Origin: an uncultured Oscillospiraceae bacterium
GTDB lineage: Bacteria > Bacillota > Clostridia > Oscillospirales > Oscillospiraceae
NCBI GenBank assembly: GCA_910588135.1
Contig: CAJUOT010000006.1
Location: forward strand, 17,295 to 81,294
Direction: 5' to 3'
DNA length: 64,000 bases
Made by a program: the position numbers and the translations under genes. Below the pieces are notes generated by a model. The model was not told the origin of the DNA. It ran no database searches and saw only the letters and a list, made by a program, of their open reading frames with translations. Position 1 is the stretch's first letter. Every line of letters begins with the position of its first letter. Shown piece after piece: positions 22,493 to 30,478 of this stretch.

Positions 22493-24884
22493 GGCGTCCG
22501 CCCCCTTTCGTTGTAAGTATCCCGGCCTTCCCGCCCCGCACCCGGATGGTGACGGTCCCCTCCTCGTCGGTGCGGCGGACCTGGGAGCCGATGGCCTCCA
22601 GCCGGTCCAGCGTCTCGGGCGCGGGGTGGCCGTAGGGATTGTCTGCCCCCGCCGAAATGACCGCGATCTCCGGGGCGGTGGCGCGCAGAAATTCCCCGCA
22701 GCTGGAATTTTTGGAGCCGTGGTGCCCCGCCACCAGCACCTCAATATCCGGGATGGGGCAGTATTTCACCAGCATCTTCTCCACAAAGGCGTCCGCGTCC
22801 CCGGTGACAAGGACATCGAAGTCCCCGTGGGAGCACAGGGCGAACAGCCCGGACTCGTTGGACGCACCCCCGCCCAGGGGCGGGAACAGGGTGAGCACGG
22901 CGTCCCCCAGGGCCAGTTCCGCCGTCTCATCCACCACGATGACCTGCGCCCCCTCCGCCCGCGCCAGTTTCAGCAGGTGCGCGGTGTTTCCGGCGCCGGC
23001 GCCGCCGGGGATGGCGATCTTGTCCACCTTCATGCGGTACAGCAGCTGCTCCACCCCGTTGACATGGTCGGCGTCGAAGTGGGTGAGCACCAGCACATCC
23101 AGCCGGGTGCGGCCCATGGCGGCAAAATAGTCGGCGGCGGCATCCCCCGCGCTGCGGGCGCCGTCCCCGCCGCAGTCCACCAGCGCCGTCTGCCCGCCGG
23201 AAACCAGCGCGGTGGACGACCCCTGGCCCACGTCCAGCACCGCCGCGGTCAAGTCCGCCGTGTCCGCCTCCAGCCGCCCCAGCCCGATGGCCGCGCACAG
23301 CAGGACGGCCAGGGCACACGCCGGCACAAGGGGGCCCTTGGCCCGCTCCCTCCCCGCCAGCGCCGCCAGCAGCACCAGGTACGCCGCCGCCAGCCAGATC
23401 ACGCAGTAGCGGCTGTCCGTGCTCAGGGAGGCGAAAGGGAACCTGCCCAGCAGCAGGACCACCCGCCGGACGTAATGGCCCAGCAGGCCCGCGGCGCCCC
23501 CCAGAAGGGCGGCGGGGCCGGGGAACAGCACCGCCAGCGTCCCCAGCGCCAGGGCGCACACCATCAGCAGGCTCAGCGCCCACAGCGCCAGCACATTGGA
23601 GATTGGGGACAGCAGAAGAATCTGTCCAAAATACAGCGCGATCAGCGGCACGGTGAGCAGCATGGCCCCCAGGGAGGCGGACACACCCGCCAGCGCCCCC
23701 CGGGCCGCCCTCCACAGGGCCAGCCGGAGCCGCTCTCCCTTTCCGGGCCGCAGCGCCTCCAGGGGCCCGCACATCCGCCGGCGCAGCGGCTCAGAGATGA
23801 GCAGAATGCCCGCCACCGAAGCAAAGGACAGCTGGAGGCCCACGCTGGCCGCGGCAAAGGGATTCTGAACCAGCAGAACCAGCAGCGCCGCCCCCAGGGC
23901 GGAGGGGCTGTCCCCCTCCCGCCGGGCCAGGGGCGCGGCCAGCAGGGCGCACTGCATGATGACCGCCCGGAGGGCCGACGGGGTCCCGCCCGCCATCAGG
24001 GCATAGAACACCAGCAGCGGCGCCACCGCCAGGGCGGTGCGCCGGTTCCGGCCGCCCAGCGCCAGAGCCAGCCCCACCAGAAAGCTGATGTGGAAGCCGG
24101 ACACCACCGCCGCGTGCATCAGCCCCGCCCGGTTGAGGGCGGAATACAGCGTGTCATCCAGCCCCGTCTTGTCCCCCAGGGTGACGGCGGCGGCGATGGG
24201 AGCGGCGGTGGCGTCAAAGGCGGCGGAAATACCCGCTTTCAGCCGGTGGGCGCACAGGGCGGGCCAGTGGCGGGGCGGGACGCGCTCCGCCGGGGCAATC
24301 TCCGCCTCCCCGCCGCAGTAGGCCAGCAGGTATACCCCCTTGGCGGTGTAGTAGGTGGTCTCATCGCCATAGGCGCGGGTAGAGGACCTGACCCGCGCGG
24401 TGCAGGACACCCGGTCGCCGGGCTTCAGCCCCGCCCAGCCCTCCGGGCCGTAGAGCAGGGCGTCCGGCGCGCCAAACCCGCCGTCCAGCCGGATGGTCAC
24501 GGCGTACCCGCCGATGGAGGTAGGCGCGGGATAGGAGCGCACCTCGCCGGAAATGGCCGTGTCCTCCCCCACCCAGCGCTCCGCCGGGGCGCGGAACAGG
24601 GCAAAGTAAGCGCCGGCCCACCCCAGGGCCAGCACCCCGCCCAGGCTCAGCGCCAGCCCCCGGCGGGAGAGCTGGTACAGCGTCCGCCGGGAGCACGGGC
24701 CCCCGCCCCCAGGGCGGCGCAGGACAGCGGGGGCCTCCCCGGGTCCGGGCCGGACCGCCAGCCACAGTCCCAGCATCACAGCCAGCAGGGCGGCGGCTGC
24801 CGCGGGCGCAGGGCCTGGGTCAAAGCAGCCCGCCCACAGGCAGGCGGCCCCGAAGCCGCCGGAAAACCAGGCCAGTTTCCGCAT
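22473..24884 (-). CDS. comEC: ComEC/Rec2-type DNA uptake channel
   Basis: An 803-residue membrane protein. Order: N-terminal helices, a DUF4131/OB-like soluble domain about 70-180, a Competence domain with about eight helices (HAAVVSGFHISFLVGLALAL near 255), and a C-terminal metallo-beta-lactamase domain (VLDVGQGSSTALV, then THFDADHVNG and the AGHHGSKNS loop). The His/Asp set of the nuclease-like domain is intact. ComEC carries single-stranded DNA across the membrane during transformation. A TTGACT/TAAAAT promoter lies upstream. Other competence genes are not in this window, so natural competence is only a possibility. Confidence 0.93.
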   Translation of the reverse strand: MRKLAWFSGGFGAACLWAGCFDPGPAPAAAAALLAVMLGLWLAVRPGPGEAPAVLRRPGGGGPCSRRTLYQLSRRGLALSLGGVLALGWAGAYFALFRAPAERWVGEDTAISGEVRSYPAPTSIGGYAVTIRLDGGFGAPDALLYGPEGWAGLKPGDRVSCTARVRSSTRAYGDETTYYTAKGVYLLAYCGGEAEIAPAERVPPRHWPALCAHRLKAGISAAFDATAAPIAAAVTLGDKTGLDDTLYSALNRAGLMHAAVVSGFHISFLVGLALALGGRNRRTALAVAPLLVFYALMAGGTPSALRAVIMQCALLAAPLARREGDSPSALGAALLVLLVQNPFAAASVGLQLSFASVAGILLISEPLRRRMCGPLEALRPGKGERLRLALWRAARGALAGVSASLGAMLLTVPLIALYFGQILLLSPISNVLALWALSLLMVCALALGTLAVLFPGPAALLGGAAGLLGHYVRRVVLLLGRFPFASLSTDSRYCVIWLAAAYLVLLAALAGRERAKGPLVPACALAVLLCAAIGLGRLEADTADLTAAVLDVGQGSSTALVSGGQTALVDCGGDGARSAGDAAADYFAAMGRTRLDVLVLTHFDADHVNGVEQLLYRMKVDKIAIPGGAGAGNTAHLLKLARAEGAQVIVVDETAELALGDAVLTLFPPLGGGASNESGLFALCSHGDFDVLVTGDADAFVEKMLVKYCPIPDIEVLVAGHHGSKNSSCGEFLRATAPEIAVISAGADNPYGHPAPETLDRLEAIGSQVRRTDEEGTVTIRVRGGKAGILTTKGGGRHAAKTG

Positions 24885-24913
24885 ACCGCCGCCCCCCTCT
24901 CTGTCTCTTCCCT

Positions 24914-24942
24914 ATTTTATCCGCAAAGGCGGGACAAGTCAA
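24914..24942 (-). promoter_or_regulatory. Promoter of the comEC-holA-rnmV operon
   Basis: On the minus strand TTGACT (24942-24937) and TAAAAT (24919-24914) are 17 bp apart, 30 bases before the comEC start. Confidence 0.75.
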
Positions 24943-24966
24943 TGTGCGGGCGCAAAATCCCGGGGC

Positions 24967-24995
24967 TTGTCAAAGCGGGGCAGTTCTGGTATGCT
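24967..24995 (+). promoter_or_regulatory. Promoter of the HAD gene
   Basis: TTGTCA (24967-24972) and TATGCT (24990-24995) are 17 bp apart, divergent from the comEC promoter. Confidence 0.7.
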
Positions 24996-25018
24996 GGCAG
25001 GGATAAGGAGATGATCTC

Positions 25019-25651
25019 GTGTACATATTTGACCTGGACGGCACCATCACCGACACCAACGGCATCTGGCTGGAGGTGGACCGGGAGTTCCTGGCCCGCC
25101 GGGGCCTGCCCCACTCCCCTAAGTACCAGCAGGTGGTGGAGCGCTCCATTTTCCCCATTGCGGCGGCGTTCACCAAGGAGTTCTACCATCTGGCCGAGTC
25201 CCCGGAGGATATCATGGCGGAGTGGGACGGGCTGGCCGGCCGCCACTACCGGGAGCTGGCCCCGCTGAAGTCTGGAGCGGAGGCGTTCCTGCGCCGGTGC
25301 GCCGCCCGGGGCATCCCTATGGCCGTCTTCACCGCCTGCCGCCCCGCCCTGTGCAGCGCCGCGCTGGAGCGGTTCGGGCTGCGTGCGCTGTTTTGCCACG
25401 TGGTCTTTGCCGAGGAGATCGGCCTGGAAAAGCGCGACCCCCAGTGCTTCGTCCGGCTCAGCCAGATCATCGGCGCGCGGCCGGAGGACTGCACCCTCTT
25501 TGACGACAGCCCGGACAACTGCGCCACCGCCGCCCGCGCCGGGATGGGGACGGTGGGGGTGTACGACGCCTATTACGCCCACCGTCAGGAGGAGCTGCGG
25601 TCAGTGTGCGCCCGGTACATCCGCTCCTTTGAGGAGCTGGCGGGGGAATAG
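25019..25651 (+). CDS. HAD-superfamily phosphatase
   Basis: A 210-residue cytoplasmic haloacid dehalogenase-fold hydrolase. Motif I FDLDGTITD at residues 4-12 has both catalytic Asp residues. Motif II is the Thr in AVFTACR near 102, motif III the Lys in LEKRDPQ near 140, and motif IV is FDDSPDN near 161. An alpha-helical cap lies between I and II, as in phosphoglycolate phosphatase-like enzymes. It starts with GTG, 8 bases after AAGGAG. The substrate cannot be told. It is divergent from comEC and followed by a separately promoted gene. Confidence 0.88.
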   Translation: MYIFDLDGTITDTNGIWLEVDREFLARRGLPHSPKYQQVVERSIFPIAAAFTKEFYHLAESPEDIMAEWDGLAGRHYRELAPLKSGAEAFLRRCAARGIPMAVFTACRPALCSAALERFGLRALFCHVVFAEEIGLEKRDPQCFVRLSQIIGARPEDCTLFDDSPDNCATAARAGMGTVGVYDAYYAHRQEELRSVCARYIRSFEELAGE

Positions 25652-25708
25652 GTTGGCAAATCCCTCCCTTCCCACATAGAATGTGGAGCAAAGGAGGTGT
25701 TTTACCAC

Positions 25709-26515
25709 ATGGAAAATATGATCCCATGCCCGGCGGTGGACCAGGAGGTGTTCCAGCGGGTATGGCAGCGGGTGATGGAGGGCCGCGATCCGGCGGGCAG
25801 CCCCATCCAATCCGGCCCGCCTGTTGGGGAGGGCGACCTGTCCTGCGCGTGCCTGGAGGCGCTGATACGCCAAAACAGCGCGGGCCTTCCCCCCGAATGC
25901 GCGGGCGGCGGGGAGCCTCCCGCCGAGCCGGCCCCGCCCGCGGGGCCGGAGCTGCCCGGGGAGCCCCAGCCTCCCGCCGCGGAGCCCGGCCCGGAGGCGC
26001 CCGCCCCGGAATCTCCCGGCCCGGACAGCGCCCCGGAGGGATGCACGCCCCCCTCCGGCCGCCCCTGCCGGGGGAACGACCTGCCCCAGTCCTGGGAAGC
26101 GCCCCAGAACACCGATGACCGCACCGCCCGGATGCGCCGCCACGTGATGGACGCGCTGGAGGGCTGGCAGTTCTACCGCCACCTGTCCCGGCGGGCCCGG
26201 GGCGGCTGCGCCCGCACGCTGAACGCCATGGCGGGAGAGCAGCACAGAGAGGCCCGCAGGCTGGCCGCCGCGTATTTCCTGCTCACCGGGCTGCGTTATT
26301 GGCCCACCGAGCTGCTGGGCGCCCCGGCCATCCCCTCCTATTGGGGGGCGCTGCGCCAGCGCCACCAGGCGGAGCAGCGGCTGGAAAACTCCTTCCGGCT
26401 GGCGGCGGACGACTGGGACGACCAGGAGATGCTCGCCCTGTACAACGGGCTGGCCGACGGCTGCCAGGGCCGGTGCCGGCAGCTCCGGGAGCTGCTGGAG
26501 CAGGACATTACTTAG
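25709..26515 (+). CDS. Ferritin-like domain protein with Pro-rich linker
   Basis: A 268-residue protein I only partly recognise. Residues 1-65 are a short N-terminal segment, 66-125 a Pro/Gly/Ala/Glu-rich linker of low complexity, and about 135-268 a helical domain. The helical part has WQFYRHLSRRA and GEQHREARRLAAAYFLLTG, in which the Glu/His spacing resembles a rubrerythrin/ferritin-like diiron helix, but the full set of iron ligands is not evident. The ATG at 25709 is 10 bases after AAGGAGG. A possible promoter TTGGCA/TAGAAT (25653-25658, 25677-25682, spacer 18) lies ahead. A role in oxidative stress or storage is a guess. Confidence 0.6.
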   Translation: MENMIPCPAVDQEVFQRVWQRVMEGRDPAGSPIQSGPPVGEGDLSCACLEALIRQNSAGLPPECAGGGEPPAEPAPPAGPELPGEPQPPAAEPGPEAPAPESPGPDSAPEGCTPPSGRPCRGNDLPQSWEAPQNTDDRTARMRRHVMDALEGWQFYRHLSRRARGGCARTLNAMAGEQHREARRLAAAYFLLTGLRYWPTELLGAPAIPSYWGALRQRHQAEQRLENSFRLAADDWDDQEMLALYNGLADGCQGRCRQLRELLEQDIT

Positions 26516-26565
26516 AAGCTGTGCCAACAGCCCCAGCACACATCCCTGCGGCGCAAACCGCCGTG

Positions 26566-26610
26566 CGGAAGGGGCCGCAGGGGCCTTTGGCCCCGGCGGT
26601 CCCTTTTCCG
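26566..26610 (+). terminator. Long imperfect GC hairpin before pcrA
   Basis: CGGAAGGGGCCGC...GGGGCC (26566-26585) folds on GGCCCCGGCGG...TTTTCCG (26589-26610) with a TTT tip. It sits after the ferritin-like gene and probably terminates it. A smaller GGCG/CGCC hairpin precedes it near 26550. Confidence 0.65.
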
Positions 26611-26644
26611 TCCCCTGTCCCTGTACTTTTTCTCCCCGGTCTGG

Positions 26645-26650
26645 TATAAT
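26645..26650 (+). promoter_or_regulatory. Extended -10 promoter of pcrA
   Basis: TGGTATAAT ends at 26650: a perfect TATAAT with an upstream TG, 33 bases before the ATG. The -35 region (TGTACT at 26622-26627) is poor, as is usual for extended -10 promoters. Confidence 0.65.
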
Positions 26651-26682
26651 GCTTCTACTTGACGAAAAGGATCTGATTACAT

Positions 26683-29178
26683 ATGCTCACGCCGGAACAG
26701 ACGCTGGACTTTTGCCGCCTCCGCCGGGAGGTCATCGGCCAGAACTACAAAAACCTCAACCCCGAGCAGCGAAAGGCCGTGCTGGCCACCGAGGGGCCCC
26801 TGCTGCTGCTGGCGGGGGCGGGGTCGGGCAAGACCACCGTGCTCATCCACCGGGTGGCCAACCTCATCCGCTACGGCCGGGGGTCGGACTGCCTGGAGGC
26901 GCCCGAGTGGGCCACCCCGGACGATCTGGCCTTTCTCAGAGAGTACGCCGCCCAGCCCGACCAGGAACAGCGCCTCCGGGCCGACCGGCTGTGCGCCGTG
27001 GAGCCCGCCGCCCCCTGGTCCATCATCGCCATCACCTTCACCAACAAGGCCGCCGGGGAGCTGAAGGCCCGCCTGGAACGGATGCTGGGCCCCTCCGCTC
27101 GGGACGTGTGGGCCTCCACCTTCCACTCCGCCTGCGTGCGCATCCTCCGCCGGGACATTGAAAAGCTGGGCTTCCCCTCCTCCTTCACCATCTACGACAC
27201 CGACGACTCCACTCGGGTGATGAAGGACTGCCTCAAGGAGCTGAGCTTTGACGACAAGCAGTTCCCCGCCCGCTCGGTGCTGGGGACCATCTCCCGGGCC
27301 AAGGACAAGCTCCAGCTGGCGGCGGACTTCGCCCGGGACGCGGACACGTCCGGCGACTTCCGGCTGCAAAAGACCGCGCGGCTGTACACGGAGTATGAGA
27401 AGCGGCTGTGGGAGGCCGGGGCGCTGGACTTCGACGACATCATCCTGCACACCGTGCGGCTGCTCCAGGAGCACGATGACGTTTTGAAATATTACCAGAA
27501 AAAATTCCGCTATGTGCTCATCGACGAGTACCAGGACACCAACAATCTGCAATATCTCCTGGCCTCCCTGCTGGCGGGCGGGCGGGAGAACATCTGCGTG
27601 GTGGGAGACGACGACCAGTCCATCTACCGCTTCCGGGGGGCCACCATTGAAAACATCCTGTCCTTCGAGGACCAGTACAGGGGCTGCCGCACCATCCGGC
27701 TGGAGCAGAACTACCGCTCCACCAAGAACATCCTGGCCGCGGCCAACGCCGTCATCCGCCACAACCAGGGCCGCAAGGGCAAGGAGCTGTGGACCGCGGG
27801 GCGGGAGGGGGGCAAGGTGCAGCTCTACACCGCCATGAACGAGAACGACGAGGCCCGCTTTGTGGCGGACAAGCTGATGGAGGACTACCGGGCCGGGAAA
27901 AAGTGGAACACCCACGCCATCCTCTACCGGATGAACGCCCAGTCCAACCAGCTGGAGGTGGCGTTTAAGAGGAGCGGCATCCCCTACAAGGTCATCGGCG
28001 GCACCCGGTTCTTCGACCGGGCGGAGGTCAAGGATATGCTGGCCTACCTGTGCGTGATCCACAACCACGCCGACGACCTGCGCCTCACCCGCATCATCAA
28101 CAATCCCCCCCGGGGCATCGGCCCCACTACGGTGGAGCGGGCCCGGGGCATCGCCCTGCGGGAAGGGCTGTCCCTGTGGGACGTGGTGTCCCGCGCCGGG
28201 GCGTACCCGGAGCTGCAAAAGGCCGCCCCCAGGCTGGGGCAGTTCGCCTCCATGGTGGAGGAGCTCACCGCCCTGTCCCGCACCATGGCCCTGCCCGATT
28301 TCTACGAGGAGGCGGCGGCCCGGACGGGCTATGCCGCCGCCCTCCAGATGAAAAACGACATCGAGAGCCGCACCCGGCTGGAGAACGTGCGGGAGCTGCT
28401 CACCTCCATCAACGGCTACGTGGACAGCGCCGAAGGGGAGCCCTCCCTGGCGGGATTCCTGGATGAGATCGCGCTGTACACCGACCTGGACAGCCACGAC
28501 CCCGACGAGGACGCGGTGGTGATGATGACCATGCACTCCGCCAAGGGGCTGGAATTTCCCACGGTGTTCGTGGTGGGGATGGAGGAGGGCATCTTCCCCG
28601 GCATCCGGGCCATCGGCGAGGCGGAGGAGATGGAGGAGGAGCGGAGGCTGTGCTACGTGGCGCTGACCCGCGCCAAGGAGCGGCTGTACCTCACCTGCGC
28701 GGGCCAGCGGATGCTGTTTGGCCGCACCAGCACCAACCGGCCCTCCCGGTTCGCCGGGGAAATCCCTTCCGAGCTGCTGGAGCAGTCCGGGCGCTCCTAT
28801 CTGGACCCCGCCCCCACAGGCGGGGACTGGGACGGGTTCGACCAGACCCCCCGGGTGTCCACCTGGCGGGAGCCCTACCGCCAGACAGAGGCCCGGCCCG
28901 CATACGGGGACGGGGAACGGCGAAGTGCTTACGCCCCCGGACGGCCCCAGAAAGCTGCTCCCTCCCGGCCCGCGTTCCAGTCTGCGGCGTCCCAGCCCTC
29001 CGCCGCTCTGCCCGACTACCAGAAGGGGGATATGCTGGAGCACAAGGCCTTCGGCCGGGGGATGGTGCTGTCCACCCAGAAGGTGGGCGGGGACATCCTG
29101 CTGGAGATCGCCTTCGACAATGTGGGCACCAAGCGCCTCATGCTGAAATTCACCGCCCAGCACATGAAGAAGCTGTAA
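26683..29178 (+). CDS. pcrA: ATP-dependent DNA helicase PcrA/UvrD type
   Basis: An 831-residue superfamily 1A helicase. Motifs in order: Q motif LNPEQRKAV near 24, Walker A GAGSGKTT near 45, Ia ITFTNKAAGE near 113, II DEYQDTNN near 284, III VGDDDQSIYRFRGA near 306, IV QNYRS near 344, V TMHSAKGLEF near 609 and VI VALTRAKERLYL near 657. The C-terminal tail (about 780-831, YQKGDMLEHKAFGRGMVLST) is the PcrA-type RNA polymerase-binding Tudor fold. It has a role in repair, plasmid replication and removal of RecA. There is an insert of about 45 residues after Walker A, as in other clostridial members. Confidence 0.95.
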   Translation: MLTPEQTLDFCRLRREVIGQNYKNLNPEQRKAVLATEGPLLLLAGAGSGKTTVLIHRVANLIRYGRGSDCLEAPEWATPDDLAFLREYAAQPDQEQRLRADRLCAVEPAAPWSIIAITFTNKAAGELKARLERMLGPSARDVWASTFHSACVRILRRDIEKLGFPSSFTIYDTDDSTRVMKDCLKELSFDDKQFPARSVLGTISRAKDKLQLAADFARDADTSGDFRLQKTARLYTEYEKRLWEAGALDFDDIILHTVRLLQEHDDVLKYYQKKFRYVLIDEYQDTNNLQYLLASLLAGGRENICVVGDDDQSIYRFRGATIENILSFEDQYRGCRTIRLEQNYRSTKNILAAANAVIRHNQGRKGKELWTAGREGGKVQLYTAMNENDEARFVADKLMEDYRAGKKWNTHAILYRMNAQSNQLEVAFKRSGIPYKVIGGTRFFDRAEVKDMLAYLCVIHNHADDLRLTRIINNPPRGIGPTTVERARGIALREGLSLWDVVSRAGAYPELQKAAPRLGQFASMVEELTALSRTMALPDFYEEAAARTGYAAALQMKNDIESRTRLENVRELLTSINGYVDSAEGEPSLAGFLDEIALYTDLDSHDPDEDAVVMMTMHSAKGLEFPTVFVVGMEEGIFPGIRAIGEAEEMEEERRLCYVALTRAKERLYLTCAGQRMLFGRTSTNRPSRFAGEIPSELLEQSGRSYLDPAPTGGDWDGFDQTPRVSTWREPYRQTEARPAYGDGERRSAYAPGRPQKAAPSRPAFQSAASQPSAALPDYQKGDMLEHKAFGRGMVLSTQKVGGDILLEIAFDNVGTKRLMLKFTAQHMKKL

Positions 29179-29206
29179 CGCGTCATCCCGTGGCAGAACA
29201 CGACAC

Positions 29207-29253
29207 TTTCCCGGAAATTTGTTGTTCCATATCAATAAACGCGCCGCTATAAT
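29207..29253 (+). promoter_or_regulatory. Promoter region of the membrane protein/TetR pair
   Basis: A perfect TATAAT lies at 29248-29253. Upstream at 29207-29217 is the palindrome TTTCCCGGAAA. Very similar palindromes flank the promoter of the ABC exporter at 34852-34884, so a common operator is possible. The -35 box is weak. Confidence 0.5.
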
Positions 29254-29283
29254 GGGACCATCATCAGAAAAGGAGATGTCCCC

Positions 29284-29646
29284 ATGAACAACCTGAACAG
29301 CGTATACGCGGAAAAAATCGCCTCGGAATATGCCCAAAAGCCAGTTTCCAAGCTGGTTTCCCTGAAAAAGCTGGACAAGAAAGCGAAGCTTCCGTCCCAG
29401 GTATTCGCCTTTACCTTCGGCATTTTCGGCGCCCTGATCCTGGGCGTGGGGATGTGCCTGTGCATGGGCCAGATCGGCCAGGGACTGCCCATGGCCATGC
29501 CTCTTGGGGTCGCCGTCGGTGCAACGGGGATCGCCATGGTCTGCGTCAATTATCCCATTTACAAAAAGCTGCTGGAGAAGGGGAAAAAGAAATACGCCTT
29601 TGAGATCATGGAGCTGGCAAAGGAGATCACGGCGGAAAACGCCTGA
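29284..29646 (+). CDS. Small two-helix membrane protein of unknown function
   Basis: A 120-residue protein. Residues 1-40 are charged and soluble; two hydrophobic segments (about 41-63 and 68-90) are separated by a short loop; the last 30 residues are charged (YKKLLEKGKKKYAFEIMEL). I do not recognise the family. The start follows AAAGGAGA, and a TetR-type regulator begins 22 bases after its stop, so the two are co-transcribed. This pairing suggests the regulator controls it, possibly with the convergent ABC exporter. Confidence 0.75.
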   Translation: MNNLNSVYAEKIASEYAQKPVSKLVSLKKLDKKAKLPSQVFAFTFGIFGALILGVGMCLCMGQIGQGLPMAMPLGVAVGATGIAMVCVNYPIYKKLLEKGKKKYAFEIMELAKEITAENA

Positions 29647-29668
29647 CTCCACGGAGGAGGAAAAGCGG

Positions 29669-30259
29669 ATGACCCGGTCGGAGAGCAAGTATTTCCACAC
29701 GGCCCGGCGGATGGACGAGGCGCTGCTCTCCCTCCTGCTGGAAAAGGAGTTCGGGTACATCACGGTCAAGGACGTCTGCGCCCGGGCCGGGGTCAGCCGC
29801 TCCACCTTTTACCTGCACTATGAGAACACCACCGACCTGCTTGTGGAGACCCTGGGGCTGGTTCACGGGCGGTTCCAGATGAGCTTCCCCGAGCCGGAGG
29901 CGGCGGGCGCCGCCGTCGCCGCGCGCCCGAAGGAGGAGCTGTTTTTCATCACCGACCGCTGGCTGATCCCCTATCTGGAGCTCGTGAAGGAAAACCGGCA
30001 CATCTACAAGGCGATCCACACCCAAATGGACGTTTTCAACGCGGAGCGCGCCTATGCCCAGCTGTTTCAAGCCCTGTTCTCCCCCATCCTCTCCCGGTAC
30101 GGGGTGGATCGGGAGAGGCACGGGTACATCATGGAATTTTACCGCTATGGCCTGGTGGCGGTGCTGATGAAGTGGGTGGAGGCGGACTGCGGGGAGAGCC
30201 CCGCCGAAATCGCCCAGGTCATCAAGCTCTGCGTGGGAGGTGGGGCCAGTGAAAGATGA
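29669..30259 (+). CDS. TetR/AcrR-family transcriptional regulator
   Basis: A 196-residue repressor-type protein. The N-terminal helix-turn-helix is clear: ALLSLLLEKEFGYITVKDVC followed by ARAGVSRSTFYLHYENTTDL (about residues 18-57). The rest is an all-helical ligand/dimerisation domain of the kind found in many clostridial TetR proteins. The ATG at 29669 follows GGAGGAGG. It is the second gene of a two-gene operon. The palindromes TTTCCCGGAAA and TTTCCCAATGGGAAA in its own and the exporter's promoter regions are candidate binding sites. Confidence 0.88.
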   Translation: MTRSESKYFHTARRMDEALLSLLLEKEFGYITVKDVCARAGVSRSTFYLHYENTTDLLVETLGLVHGRFQMSFPEPEAAGAAVAARPKEELFFITDRWLIPYLELVKENRHIYKAIHTQMDVFNAERAYAQLFQALFSPILSRYGVDRERHGYIMEFYRYGLVAVLMKWVEADCGESPAEIAQVIKLCVGGGASER

Positions 30260-30371
30260 TCCCAGCCATCGCCCCGGCGGCCTGCACGACCTGCAAAATA
30301 TTTTCCGCCTCCGGTTCCAGAAGGCCGGGAACGACCCGCTCCGGCGGGGAGCTGAGTTCTGCAGGAATTGA
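30249..30371 (+). CDS. Possible 40-residue small protein overlapping the TetR gene end
   Basis: A GTG start at 30249 is preceded by GGGAGGTGG, and a 40-codon frame of ordinary composition (opening VKDDPSHRPGGLHDLQNIF, ending RRGAEFCRN) overlaps the last four codons of the TetR gene in another frame. It has no recognisable relative. It may equally be chance or the tail of a longer regulator cut by a frameshift. Low confidence. Confidence 0.3.
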   Translation: MKDDPSHRPGGLHDLQNIFRLRFQKAGNDPLRRGAEFCRN

Positions 30372-30402
30372 TAAAGACCGTTTTCAGGGGGTCTTTACCG
30401 TC

Positions 30403-30447
30403 AAAAAAAGCACCCGCCCCATTCAAAACGGGGTGGGTGCTTTTTTG
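30403..30447. terminator. Bidirectional terminator between TetR and ABC permease
   Basis: An 11-bp GC stem (GCACCCGCCCC at 30410-30420, GGGGTGGGTGC at 30430-30440, one G-T pair) flanked by seven A residues on the left and six T residues on the right, so each strand has a U-tract. Confidence 0.95.
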
Positions 30448-30478
30448 TCAGCGCCTGCCTTTGCACAGGGCTTCTCCG

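Noticed and set aside
22434..25268. Plus-strand open frame of 944 codons opposite comEC/holA
   Set aside because: Arg/Gly/Gln/Pro-rich shadow of two well-recognised genes, with no domain and no ribosome-binding site.
26677..29805. Minus-strand open frame of 1042 codons opposite pcrA
   Set aside because: Shadow of the helicase gene; it lacks any known motif, and pcrA has all helicase motifs in order.
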